From Pseudonocardia sp. (lineage in GTDB: Bacteria; Actinomycetota; Actinomycetes; Mycobacteriales; Pseudonocardiaceae): a stretch of 64,000 nt of DNA. The position numbers and the translations under genes are program-made. Below, piece after piece: positions 48,298 to 56,533 of this stretch (within the stretch, counting starts at the first letter, position 1; each line of letters opens with the position of its first letter). The stretch spans positions 1 through 64,000 of the forward strand of contig NZ_JAODNI010000220.1 in NCBI RefSeq assembly GCF_025465255.1. The letters run 5' to 3'. The notes beneath the pieces were generated by a model, which saw only the letters and a program-made list of their open reading frames with translations, was not told where the DNA came from and made no database searches.

Positions 48298-50060
48298 GCC
48301 GGCATTCTGCGCTACGGCCCGGAGCGGCTAGTCATGCGGCCGGCACGTGCGGGGCGATGTTCCACGTGAAACAGCAACGGGAGCCTTCGGGCTGCCCGGT
48401 CCCGGCTTCCGGGGTCCGGGGTGGTTCGGCGGAAGATCGCGCGTGGCGGTCCGTCGGCGGCGCCCGAGGAACTCGCCGGGGACCTTGAGCCCCTGCTCTT
48501 TCGTGACCGCCCACTGCACCCCCGGGCTTGCCGCGCCGCCCGGTTCTTGCGGTCGACGTGCTCGCGCATCTCTGGGCCTGTCCACGCAGGGTCGTCGTCT
48601 TGAAGGCGCGCTCCCCTGGATCGGCACGGGATGTCGCGGGACGTCGCGGGCGGGATCCGCCCGACGCGGGCGCCGGACCACCGCTTCGCGCCGAGAGGGT
48701 ACGGGAATCTGCGGAGGCGCGGTCGGCCACAGCTGCCGCGTCCTCCGTCCGGCTGGTCGCCCCGTCTTCGGCAGGCGGGGCGAAATCCGAACGGCGCGGG
48801 GACACGTCGCTCCCGCGGTGCGGCGAGGCACCGGCGCGTCGTCGGAGGACCACATCCGGGATCAGTGCCGGGCGTTGATCGCCGCCGCCCTCTCGCCCTC
48901 TCGCCCGCACGCACTCACCACAGCGCAGGACGTGGTGGAGAGCCGGATGGCCTCGGCCGCTACCCCGGCGCGACGCAGGACGTGCGCGCGCTCCTTGGGA
49001 TGCCGTACAAACCGGTGTCCGATCGGGTCGGATCATCAAGGCCGGCAGGTCCGGCAGGTCCGGCAGGTCCGGCAGGTCCGCCGCGAAGGCGTGTAGCGCC
49101 GGGTGCGGCCGGGGGCGTCGACGGACGACATCGGGCGGGGCGGGGTCCTCGATGTTCCACGTGAAACACCGCTCGTCGGACCGTGTCCTTGTTTCACGTG
49201 AAACGCGTGGAACAGCGCCCGCCGAATGCGCTCCCCCGCGAAGTGGCCCGGCGACCTGCAGGACCCAGCGAGTGGTGTCCACCCGCGCGCGGCGCCGCGT
49301 CGAGGTGGAAGTCGCCACCCGCGCGCCGCACCCACCGGTCGAGACGTTTCACGTGAAACACCGGGTGCTCAGCAACTCCTGGCGCGGCAATGCGGTAGAG
49401 GATCCACAGCCTCGAAATGGGGCTTTGCCGTTCGGCGTGCTCACACGGCGGCCCAGAGGAGCAGAGGGAGTCGGCCTCGGAAGGGCGATGCACCTCTGTC
49501 GCCCTCGATCGGATCGCCCTCCGGGAAGCCGACCCCAGCGCGGGAAGGCGCCGTTTCACGTGAACAGCTTCCGGAACGCCGGCGCTCCGGGCGAGGGCGC
49601 CATTCACGTGGACCAGAGCCGCTCTCCCCGGCCCACCCTTCAGCCTGTGGAGTGCGTTCGGGCAGGTGCTGGAGTCCGCACGCGAAAGGAGCGCGAGCAG
49701 CACGGCGCAACGAAGGCACCGTTTCACGTGAAACGCGCCGGGTCCGGCGGTGCTGGAGTGCGCCCCCGTTTCACGTGAAACAGCGCCAGCCGCACCGACG
49801 AGCCTCCGAACTCCTTGCGATGTCCCGCCGGCCGTCGGCGCCTCTGCTGCGGCTCGCGGTCACCACGTTCGTGCCCGTGGCGCGAAACCGCGACGCCGTA
49901 CCCGGCGCGGCGGGGCGCGTAGGGCCGCATCAGCGCCGATACCCCGCCCACTGCGGCCGCTGATCCCAGGGTCCCATCGCGCGCAACGCGCCCCGGGAGC
50001 GCCGGAGAGGCGGAGAGGCGCTCTCAGGGCCCGCTGTGGTCGGCCTGGAGAGAGGGTGGA
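48298..50060. other. parS: Gene-free centromere region with parS cluster
   Basis: 1.76 kb without a supported gene. Sites matching parS at 14-15 of 16 positions: 48358-48373, 49153-49168, 49190-49205, 49345-49360, 49720-49735, 49767-49782. Two weaker ones are at 49552-49567 (12 of 16) and 49600-49615 (11 of 16). With the sites at 44664 and 45357 this gives eight strong parS within about 5 kb. Many short open frames here begin with FHVKR or FHVEH because they read through parS; these are not genes. Confidence 0.85.
49042..49077. repeat. 9-bp tandem repeat in the centromere
   Basis: Four perfect copies of CCGGCAGGT, 76 bp before the parS site at 49153. A multiple of three, but no gene is there. 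Confidence 0.85.
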
Positions 50061-51416
50061 TCAGGCGGTGTCCGGGGACGGGGCCTGCGGTCCCTGGCCC
50101 AGCACCACGCGGGCAGGCCTCCCCTGCACCCCGAACGTCTTCATCACGTCCAGCTCCGCCTCGAGCACGGCGGCGAACCGCCGGACGCCCTCGGCGATGC
50201 GCTCCGGCGTCGGGTAGCAGTAGGAGAGCCGCAGCTGACGGCTGCCGAGGCCGTCCGCGTAGAAGCCCGTGCCGGACGCGTACGCGACCCGCGCGGTGAC
50301 GGCGCGGGGCAGCATCGCCTTGCTGTCAACGCCTTCGGGAACGGTGAGCCAGACGTAGAAGCCGCCGTCCGGGACCGTCCAGGTGCAGCCCTCGGGCAAG
50401 TGGGTCTCGAGCGCGGTGAGCATCGCGTCCCGGCGCTCCCGGTACACCTCGGTGAACGTCTTGATCTGGGCGCGCCAGTCGTGGTTCTCGAGGTACCGGG
50501 ACACGAGCATCTGCGTGAAGCTCGGCGGGCACAGCGTCGCGGACTCCGCGGCCAGCACCAGCCGGTCCCGCACGGCCGGCGGGACGAGCGCCCAGCCGAC
50601 CCGCAGCCCCGACGCGAACGTCTTGGAGAAGGAGCCGAGGTACACGACGTCCCGGTCCATCGACCGCAGCGCCGGGTAGACCGTCCCCGTGAAGCCGAGC
50701 AGGCCGTACGGGTTGTCCTCGACGACACCGACGCCGTACTCGGCGCACAGGTCCAGGACGCGCTGCCGGCGGTCGACGGCCATCGTCACGCCGGCGGGGT
50801 TGTGGAAGTTCGGGATCGTGTAGAGGAACTTCGGCGTGATCCCCTGGGCGGCGAGGCCGCGCAGCGCGTTCTCCAGGAGCTCCGGCACCAGCCCGAGCTC
50901 GTCCATCGCCACGTGGACGACGCGCGCCTGGTAGGCCGCGAAGCTGCCCAGCGCGCCGACGTACGAGGGCCCCTCGGCGAGGATGACGTCGTCCGGGTCG
51001 CAGAAGATCCGCGTGATCAGGTCCAGGGCCATCTGCGACCCGACGGTGACGACGACGTCGTCCGGATCGGCCTCGATCCCCTCCTCGCGCATCACCTCGC
51101 AGATCTGCTCGCGCAGCCGCGGGACGCCCTGCGCGGAGCCGTACTGCAGGGCCACCTGGCCGTCCCGCGCCACCAGATCGGCGACCTCGGCGGACAGCGA
51201 CTCGAGCGGCAGCGCCGCCAGGTTGGGCATCCCACCGGCCAGCGAGACGACCTCGGGCCGGCTCGCGACGGCGAACAGGGCCCGGATCTCGGAGGCGATC
51301 ATCCCCGAGGTGCGGGTGGCGAACCGCTCGGTGGGAGGTACGAGCGCCCCCGCTGCCGCCGCTGCCGCCGCCCGCGAGACGGGGAACTCGGGCTGGCTGT
51401 ACGGCGGGATCGACAC
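50061..51416 (-). CDS. PLP-dependent aminotransferase (fold type I)
   Basis: A 451-residue class I/II aminotransferase. Start GTG 51416 (VSIPPYSQPEFPV) because AGGAGG lies 6 bases upstream; GTG 51434 lacks such a site. PLP motifs: 'QYGSAQGVPRLREQI' near 95, 'YTIPNFHNPAGVTM' (Asn-Pro-Ala-Gly) near 205, Asp-Asn in 'VVEDNPYGLLGF', Schiff-base Lys in 'YLGSFSKTFASGLRVGW' near 270, and a C-terminal Arg in 'LRLSYCYP'. It resembles the aminotransferase part of MocR-like and LysN/2-aminoadipate enzymes. Substrate not known. Confidence 0.88.
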   Translation of the reverse strand: MSIPPYSQPEFPVSRAAAAAAAGALVPPTERFATRTSGMIASEIRALFAVASRPEVVSLAGGMPNLAALPLESLSAEVADLVARDGQVALQYGSAQGVPRLREQICEVMREEGIEADPDDVVVTVGSQMALDLITRIFCDPDDVILAEGPSYVGALGSFAAYQARVVHVAMDELGLVPELLENALRGLAAQGITPKFLYTIPNFHNPAGVTMAVDRRQRVLDLCAEYGVGVVEDNPYGLLGFTGTVYPALRSMDRDVVYLGSFSKTFASGLRVGWALVPPAVRDRLVLAAESATLCPPSFTQMLVSRYLENHDWRAQIKTFTEVYRERRDAMLTALETHLPEGCTWTVPDGGFYVWLTVPEGVDSKAMLPRAVTARVAYASGTGFYADGLGSRQLRLSYCYPTPERIAEGVRRFAAVLEAELDVMKTFGVQGRPARVVLGQGPQAPSPDTA

Positions 51417-51576
51417 GGGGATCCTCCTGCTCACGGGGAAAGGACCCGGCGAGTGTAACCGGGACGGGTGGTCCTCCTGCCCTTCGGCGAGGCTGGGCCG
51501 CCGGTCGCCTCACTCGGGGTGTTGTGTGGAGCTGTATCGATTTAAGCTCGTCGAGCGCCGGGGGCATCCGGTACAG

Positions 51577-51603
51577 CTGTCAGTGCAGCATCTGTCAGTG
51601 CAG
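51577..51603 (+). repeat. Direct repeat upstream of the acetyltransferase gene
   Basis: CTGTCAGTGCAG occurs twice (51577-51588 and 51592-51603), 15 bp apart, about 55 bp before the start. It could be a regulator site with one and a half helical turns between copies. Confidence 0.5.
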
Positions 51604-51655
51604 TGTCGTCACGACGGCCGCCCGTACTCCGGGCGGCCTGCCGGAGGTCCTCTCG

Positions 51656-52333
51656 TTGTCCTGGCACGTCGACTCACTCAACTTGGACAATCTCGACGAC
51701 CTGCCCAAGCGGTGTCGTCGCTGTGTCTTCTGGGAGCTCTCGCCGCACCTCTCCCGGCAGGCGGAGGACTTCGCCTCCACGGAGCTGGAGAAGGAGGCCT
51801 GGATCTCGGAGATCCTCCTCGAGTGGGGCTCCTGCGGGAAGGTCGTCTACATGCGCGGCGTCCCCGCCGGCTATGTCGTGTACGCGCCGCCGTCGGCCGT
51901 CCCCCGCGCCGAGGAGATGCCGACCGGTCCCGTGAGCGCGGACGCGGTTCTCCTCACCACGATGCAGGTGATGCCGGAGTTCGCCGGCGAGGGCCTCGGC
52001 CGGATGCTCGCTCAGGCGGTCGTGAAGGACCTCACCCGCCGCGGCGTCAAGGCGGTCGAGGCGTTCGGGGACGCGCGGCCCGGATCGGAGCCGGGCTGCG
52101 TCATGCCCGCGGACTTCCTCCGCCGCGTCGGCTTCAAGACCGTCCGGCCGCACCCGCGCTGGCCCCGGCTGCGGATGGAGCTCCGTTCGGGGATCACGTG
52201 GAAGGAGGACGTCGAGCACGCGCTCGAGCAACTCCTCGGGACCGTGACCATTCCGATGCAGGCTGCGGCGCCGGTCGAGCGCCCCGCACCCCGGGTACCG
52301 GCCCCGGCCCAGGTGCTGCCAGCGACGTTCTGA
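51656..52333 (+). CDS. GNAT-family N-acetyltransferase (Rv3916c type)
   Basis: A 225-residue protein. Start TTG 51656 (LSWHVDSLNLDNLDDLPKRCRRCVFWELSPHL) with GGAGG at 51643-51647; a frame opening at 51524 has no ribosome site. 'CRRCVFWEL' is a conserved N-terminal Cys-x2-Cys segment of this actinobacterial family. The acetyl-CoA site follows in 'LTTMQVMPEFAGEGLGRMLAQAVVKDL' and 'ADFLRRVGFKTV'. The target is unknown. Positional match of Rv3916c between parB and cwlM. Confidence 0.85.
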   Translation: MSWHVDSLNLDNLDDLPKRCRRCVFWELSPHLSRQAEDFASTELEKEAWISEILLEWGSCGKVVYMRGVPAGYVVYAPPSAVPRAEEMPTGPVSADAVLLTTMQVMPEFAGEGLGRMLAQAVVKDLTRRGVKAVEAFGDARPGSEPGCVMPADFLRRVGFKTVRPHPRWPRLRMELRSGITWKEDVEHALEQLLGTVTIPMQAAAPVERPAPRVPAPAQVLPATF

Positions 52334-52383
52334 GGGCTCGCTGAGCGCCCCGTCAGCGGCCTGGAAGATCCATCCGAGACACC

Positions 52384-52421
52384 GAGGGCCGGGAACGAGC
52401 GAATGCCCGTTCCCGGCCCTC
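52384..52421. terminator. Bidirectional terminator between acetyltransferase and cwlM
   Basis: A perfect 14-bp stem GAGGGCCGGGAACG/CGTTCCCGGCCCTC (52384-52397 and 52408-52421) with a 10-base loop, between two converging genes. Confidence 0.85.
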
Positions 52422-52461
52422 AGATCGTCGTAGGGGCGAGTACGCCCCGGAGCGACCGGAC

Positions 52462-53619
52462 TTAGATCGCCTGTGCCTGGCCCCGGCCCAGCTCGCGGGC
52501 GAGCACGTCGGAGAACGTGAACGTCCCGGTCGGCTGGTCGTCCTGACCGAGCAGGTACAGCCGTTTGACGGCGACGAGGATGCCCTCGGCCACGATGTCC
52601 CGGAACGCCGGGTCCAGTAGCTTCTGCCGGTCCCCCATGTTAGTCAGGTAACCGATCTCCACCCGGACCGTGGGCATGCGCGTCAGCCGCAGCAGCTCCC
52701 ACGTCCGCGCCTGGCTGCCGCAGTTCAGCATCGCGGTGCGGGTGAGCAGCTCGCGCTGGATCAGCCCGGCGAGCGCCTCGCCCACGGTGGACGTCGCGCC
52801 CGAGCCGTTGCCGAAGTGGAAGGTCGCGAGCCCCTGAGCGTGCATGCTGTGGTTCGCGTCGGTGTGCAGGGAGAGGACGAGATCCGCGCCGGCGGCGTTC
52901 GCGAACGTGGCGCGCTCGGCGTCCGCGGGGCAGGTGTCCTCGCGGCGGGAGAGCAGCGCCTCCATGCCGGTGGCGGCCATCCGCCCGACGAGGCGGCGCC
53001 CGAGGTCCCAGACGAGGTCCGCCTCGTCGACCCCGGAGACCTGAACCCCACGGTCCTGTCCGCCGTGCCCCGGGTCCACCACGATCCGCTTGCCCCGCAG
53101 CCGGGGTCCGGCGCGCCGCAGGAGCTCCTGCTCGCGCAGCAGCCCGGGCCGGCCACCGGTCACCTTGCGGCCGAGCTGCCGCAGTGAGCGCAGCGTCGCC
53201 GGCCCGCACACGCCGTCCGGCGTCAGCCCGTAGTCGCGCTGGAACCCGCGCAGGGCGTTCTCGGTCATGTCGTCGAACACGCCGCCCGGGCGGCCCGGGT
53301 CGTACCCGAGCTCGAGCAGCCGTTCCTGGAGCTGGGCGACGTCGTCGCCGCTCATCGGGGAGGAGACCAGCAGCGCGAGCATGCGGTCCCCGAGCTTCCA
53401 GCTCGCCTCACGCAACGCGCGGTAGGTGGCGTGCCCGACGATGCCGTCGGTGATCAGCCCCCGGCGTTGCTGGAAGGCCTGGACGGCGTGCTCGACGTCG
53501 TCGTCGAAGTAGTTCTCGGACGGTGCCGGCCCGGGAGGGGCCAACAGGCCGTACTCCCGCAGCTTCGCCCGGATCTCGACGACCGCCGGACCACTGTCCC
53601 CGCGGCGGAGCAGCTGCAT
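52462..53619 (-). CDS. cwlM: Peptidoglycan amidase-like regulator CwlM
   Basis: A 385-residue protein from ATG 53619 (MQLLRRGDSGPAVVEIRAKL) with GAGGGG upstream. Two PG_binding_1 domains (residues about 4-75 and 85-150) precede an Amidase_3 domain (about 170-365) with His in 'VVDPGHGGQD', His in 'LSLHTDANH' and Glu in 'VRVEIGYLTN'. No signal peptide, so it is cytoplasmic. In mycobacteria CwlM is phosphorylated by PknB and then activates MurA; here the zinc-site residues look kept. It ties this segment to the pknB block. Confidence 0.92.
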   Translation of the reverse strand: MQLLRRGDSGPAVVEIRAKLREYGLLAPPGPAPSENYFDDDVEHAVQAFQQRRGLITDGIVGHATYRALREASWKLGDRMLALLVSSPMSGDDVAQLQERLLELGYDPGRPGGVFDDMTENALRGFQRDYGLTPDGVCGPATLRSLRQLGRKVTGGRPGLLREQELLRRAGPRLRGKRIVVDPGHGGQDRGVQVSGVDEADLVWDLGRRLVGRMAATGMEALLSRREDTCPADAERATFANAAGADLVLSLHTDANHSMHAQGLATFHFGNGSGATSTVGEALAGLIQRELLTRTAMLNCGSQARTWELLRLTRMPTVRVEIGYLTNMGDRQKLLDPAFRDIVAEGILVAVKRLYLLGQDDQPTGTFTFSDVLARELGRGQAQAI

Positions 53620-53779
53620 GCACCCCTCGCTCGATCGATCGTGGCGCCCCTCGAACACCCCCGGCGTGGTGCCCGGGACGCTTTCGGCGACGCACCGTCA
53701 CCGCCGGATCTCCCGGCGTCGGCCGTCGACCATTGTGCCCTGCCCCTTCCCGGTCGGGCGACAGCGGGGCGTACACGGG

Positions 53780-53809
53780 CGTGTCCCGACCGTTGCCGGC
53801 CGGGACACG
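53780..53809 (-). terminator. Terminator downstream of trxA
   Basis: CGTGTCCCG-a-CCG pairs with CGG-c-CGGGACACG around a TTGC tetraloop. It lies 17 bases after the trxA stop on the minus strand and upstream of cwlM. Confidence 0.75.
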
Positions 53810-53826
53810 CTGGAGGTTTTCCCGGC

Positions 53827-54156
53827 TCAGCCGAGGTGGTCGGACAGATCGGAGAGCAGCGCGGCCTTCGGCTTCGCGCCCACGATCTGCTTCACCGGCT
53901 CGCCGTTCTTGAAGAGGATCATCGTCGGGATCGACATGACCTGGTAGTCACGCGCCGTGGCCGGGTTCGCGTCGATGTCGAGCTTCGCGACGGTCAGCGT
54001 CTCGGCGTGCTCGCCGGCGATCTCGTCGAGGACCGGGGCGACCATCTTGCACGGACCGCACCAGGTGGCCCAGAAGTCGACCAGGACGGCCTTGTCGCTC
54101 TTCAGGACGTCCGCCTCGAAGGAGGCGTCGGTGACGTCCACGGTGTTCTTGCCCAT
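53827..54156 (-). CDS. trxA: Thioredoxin
   Basis: A 109-residue thioredoxin with the active site 'FWATWCGPCKMVAP' (Cys about 33 and 36), 'KLDIDANPATARDY', cis-Pro in 'MSIPTMILF' and 'GAKPKAALL'. It reduces protein disulfides and is recharged by TrxB encoded 38 bp upstream in the same operon. Confidence 0.97.
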   Translation of the reverse strand: MGKNTVDVTDASFEADVLKSDKAVLVDFWATWCGPCKMVAPVLDEIAGEHAETLTVAKLDIDANPATARDYQVMSIPTMILFKNGEPVKQIVGAKPKAALLSDLSDHLG

Positions 54157-54194
54157 CAGATGATCTCCTCGGATCGGTGTGGCGAGGTCGAAGT

Positions 54195-55208
54195 TCAGCT
54201 CAGGACGGCGGCGACGTCCTGGGAGGACGAGCCGTACCCGCCGCCGGCGAGCTCGGGGTCGATCGGCTCCTCCGCCAGCCAGCGCTCGGCGTCGATCGCG
54301 GCGGAACAGCCGGAGCCGGCCGCGGTGACGGCCTGCCGGTAGGTGTGGTCCACGAGGTCGCCACAGGCGAAGACGCCCGGGAGGTTCGTGTACGTGGTGG
54401 GCGACTTGGTCTTCACGTAGCCGGCGTCGTCCAGCTCGACCTGGCCCTTCACCAGCTCCGAGCGCGGGTCGTGGCCGATCGCGACGAACATGCCGGTGAC
54501 GTCCAGCGTCGACTCCTCGCCGGTGACCGTGTCCTTCAGCTTCAGTGCGGACACGCTCTTGTCCCCGACGACCTCGGTGACGGCCTTGTTCGTCTCCCAG
54601 CGCATCTTCGGGTCGTTCTGCGCGCGCTCGAGCATGATGCGCGAGGCACGGAAGTCGTCCCGGCGGTGGATGATCGTGACGGACTTCGCGAAGCGGGTGA
54701 GGAACGTGGCCTCCTCCATCGCGGAGTCCCCGCCGCCGACGACGGTGATGTCCTGGTCCCGGAAGAAGAAGCCGTCACAGGTGGCGCAGGCGCTGACGCC
54801 GCGGCCGAGGAGCTGCTGCTCTCCGGGAATGTTCAGGTAGCGCGCCGCGGCACCCATCGCGAGGACGACGGCACGAGCCCGATAGGTCACGCCGTTGGCG
54901 GTGACCTCCTTGACCGCGCCCTCGAGCTTCACCTCTTCGACGTCCTCCGCGCGCAGCTCGGCGCCGAAACGCTTGGCCTGCCCGCGCATCTGCTCCATCA
55001 GGTCGGGACCCATGATCCCGTCCGTGAAGCCCGGGTAGTTCTCGACCTCGGTGGTGGTCATCAGCGCGCCACCGAACTGCGTCCCCTCGAACACGAGCGG
55101 TTCGAGCTGGGCCCGGGCGGCGTAGACGGCTGCGGTGTAGCCGGCGGGCCCGGACCCGATGATGATCAGATTGCGCACCTGGTCGGCGCTGCTGCTCTGG
55201 GTGGTCAC
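54195..55208 (-). CDS. trxB: Thioredoxin reductase
   Basis: A 337-residue flavoprotein. FAD site 'LIIIGSGPAGYTAAVYAARAQL' near 14-35, redox pair Cys-Ala-Thr-Cys in 'SACATCDGFFF' near 145, NADPH site 'ITVVGGGDSAMEEATFL', and C-terminal FAD motif 'GVFACGDLVDHTYRQAVTAAGSGC'. It uses NADPH to reduce TrxA. Order sigM, anti-sigma, trxB, trxA, cwlM is as in M. tuberculosis. Confidence 0.97.
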   Translation of the reverse strand: MTTQSSSADQVRNLIIIGSGPAGYTAAVYAARAQLEPLVFEGTQFGGALMTTTEVENYPGFTDGIMGPDLMEQMRGQAKRFGAELRAEDVEEVKLEGAVKEVTANGVTYRARAVVLAMGAAARYLNIPGEQQLLGRGVSACATCDGFFFRDQDITVVGGGDSAMEEATFLTRFAKSVTIIHRRDDFRASRIMLERAQNDPKMRWETNKAVTEVVGDKSVSALKLKDTVTGEESTLDVTGMFVAIGHDPRSELVKGQVELDDAGYVKTKSPTTYTNLPGVFACGDLVDHTYRQAVTAAGSGCSAAIDAERWLAEEPIDPELAGGGYGSSSQDVAAVLS

Positions 55209-55306
55209 GGGTTCTTTGTCCTTTCGCCGGTCGCAGACTGCTCAACGTGATCCTAGGAGCGGTGATTCCCCGTGCCACGCCCGCGGCCACCCGCTGGTGA
55301 GTCCGA

Positions 55307-55864
55307 TCACCCACCCAGGACGGAGTCGACGAGCAGGGCACCGCCGGCGGCGGGAGTGTCGAGGCCGCATCCGGGCTCGGCGAGGACCACCCGGAACCGC
55401 CCCAGAACCCCTGTCGTCATGACGACGAGAACCCCTGACCTGCCGTTCATCGTAGTCTCCCGGGTGCCGACGACCGGTCCCGGCGGGGCCGCGCCGACGA
55501 CTGACAGGCACGCGCCGAGCCGGGAGCGGTCGGTGAACGGGCCGCTGGGCGGGGCGGCCAGTGTCGCGGCGACCGCCCCCGCGAGATCGGGCGCGGCGTC
55601 CCCCGGATCGGCGGGCCCCTGCGCCACGGGCAGCGCGAGCGCGACCGCGACCGCGGCCGCGGCGGCCGTGAGCACCACGGGCCGGCGCCGTCGTGCCGCG
55701 GGAGCCCTCGGCGCCCGAGCCACCCCGTCCGCCTCCCGGTCGACCCGGTCGAGCTCCTCCGCGAGCCGCCCCGCGAGGTCCCTGGGCATCCGCAGGGGCG
55801 GTTCGGCGGCCAGCTCGGCCCGGGTGGCGGCCAGCGCCCTGCGGACGATCTGCGGGTCGCTCAC
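55307..55864 (-). CDS. Putative membrane anti-sigma factor (RsmA/Rv3912-like)
   Basis: A 185-residue protein from GTG 55864, overlapping the sigma factor stop as GTGA. The N-terminal 65 residues are charged and helical ('SDPQIVRRALAATRAELAAEPPLRMPRDLAGRLAEEL'), then one transmembrane helix ('RPVVLTAAAAAVAVALALPVA', about 72-92) and an outer domain of about 90 residues with two Cys. Layout and coupling to the sigma gene fit an anti-SigM factor; the zinc anti-sigma H-x3-C-x2-C motif is absent. Confidence 0.7.
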   Translation of the reverse strand: MSDPQIVRRALAATRAELAAEPPLRMPRDLAGRLAEELDRVDREADGVARAPRAPAARRRRPVVLTAAAAAVAVALALPVAQGPADPGDAAPDLAGAVAATLAAPPSGPFTDRSRLGACLSVVGAAPPGPVVGTRETTMNGRSGVLVVMTTGVLGRFRVVLAEPGCGLDTPAAGGALLVDSVLGG

Positions 55865-56445
55865 GGCGCCTCCTCCCACAGATGGCCCAGGATCGGCGCC
55901 AGGCGGCGCCGTCCCCGCGCACACCGGCTCTTCACCGTCCCGGCCGGTATCCCGAGGATCTCCGCGGCCTCGGCCACCGGGCAACCCTGGACGTCGACCA
56001 GGACCACCGCCACCCGCTGCTCGACGGGCAGCAGGGCCAGTGCGTCCGTGACCGTGATCCGGGTGACCAGGCCGGCGGCGAGGTCCCGCGGGTCCGCGAG
56101 GTCCGCCGCGGGCCGGGCTGCGGCCGGCGGCCGGACCCGGCGGGACCGCACGAGGTCCAGGCACTTGTTGACGACGATGCGGTGCAGCCACGTCGACACC
56201 GACGCGTCCCCGCGGAACCGGGCCGCGCCCCGGTAGGCGGACACCACCGCCTCCTGCAGGACGTCCTTCGCGTCCTCGGGATCGCGCAGGATCCGCAGCG
56301 CGACGGACCAGAGCCGGTCCCCGTGCCGGCGGACCAGCTCGTCGAACGCCGCCCGCTCCCCGGCGAGATGCGCGTCCAGCAGCTCCTGGTCCGCCCGCAC
56401 CGGGCCGGGCGCGGGGCCCCGAGGTGGACTGGTGGGTGCGGACAC
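55861..56445 (-). CDS. sigM: ECF sigma factor, SigM type
   Basis: A 194-residue ECF sigma factor. Region 2: 'AFDELVRRHGDRLWSVALRILRDPEDAKDVLQEAVVSAYRGAARFRGDASVSTWLHRIVVNKCLD'; region 4: 'LALLPVEQRVAVVLVDVQGCPVAEAAEILGIPAGTVKSRCARGRRRL'. Regions 1 and 3 are absent, as expected. Synteny (Rv3911) supports sigM. It is followed by its probable anti-sigma gene. Confidence 0.92.
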   Translation of the reverse strand: MSAPTSPPRGPAPGPVRADQELLDAHLAGERAAFDELVRRHGDRLWSVALRILRDPEDAKDVLQEAVVSAYRGAARFRGDASVSTWLHRIVVNKCLDLVRSRRVRPPAAARPAADLADPRDLAAGLVTRITVTDALALLPVEQRVAVVLVDVQGCPVAEAAEILGIPAGTVKSRCARGRRRLAPILGHLWEEAP

Positions 56446-56533
56446 GGGGCGACGCTAGGCCGGTGCCCCTGCTCCCCGTGGCGGTTCCGGGGAGCCGTTA
56501 GCGACAGTGAATGCGGGTCGGACGGAACGCGGG

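Noticed and set aside
49042..49077. Short perfect repeats considered as a CRISPR array
   Set aside because: The 9-bp units are directly adjacent with no spacers and there are no cas genes in the window.
48298..50060. Many open frames of 60-330 codons on both strands, several starting with FHVKR, FHVEH or FHVKQ
   Set aside because: They are produced by reading through parS sites (TTTCACGTGAAA) in GC-rich DNA; they overlap each other, lack ribosome sites and have no family likeness.
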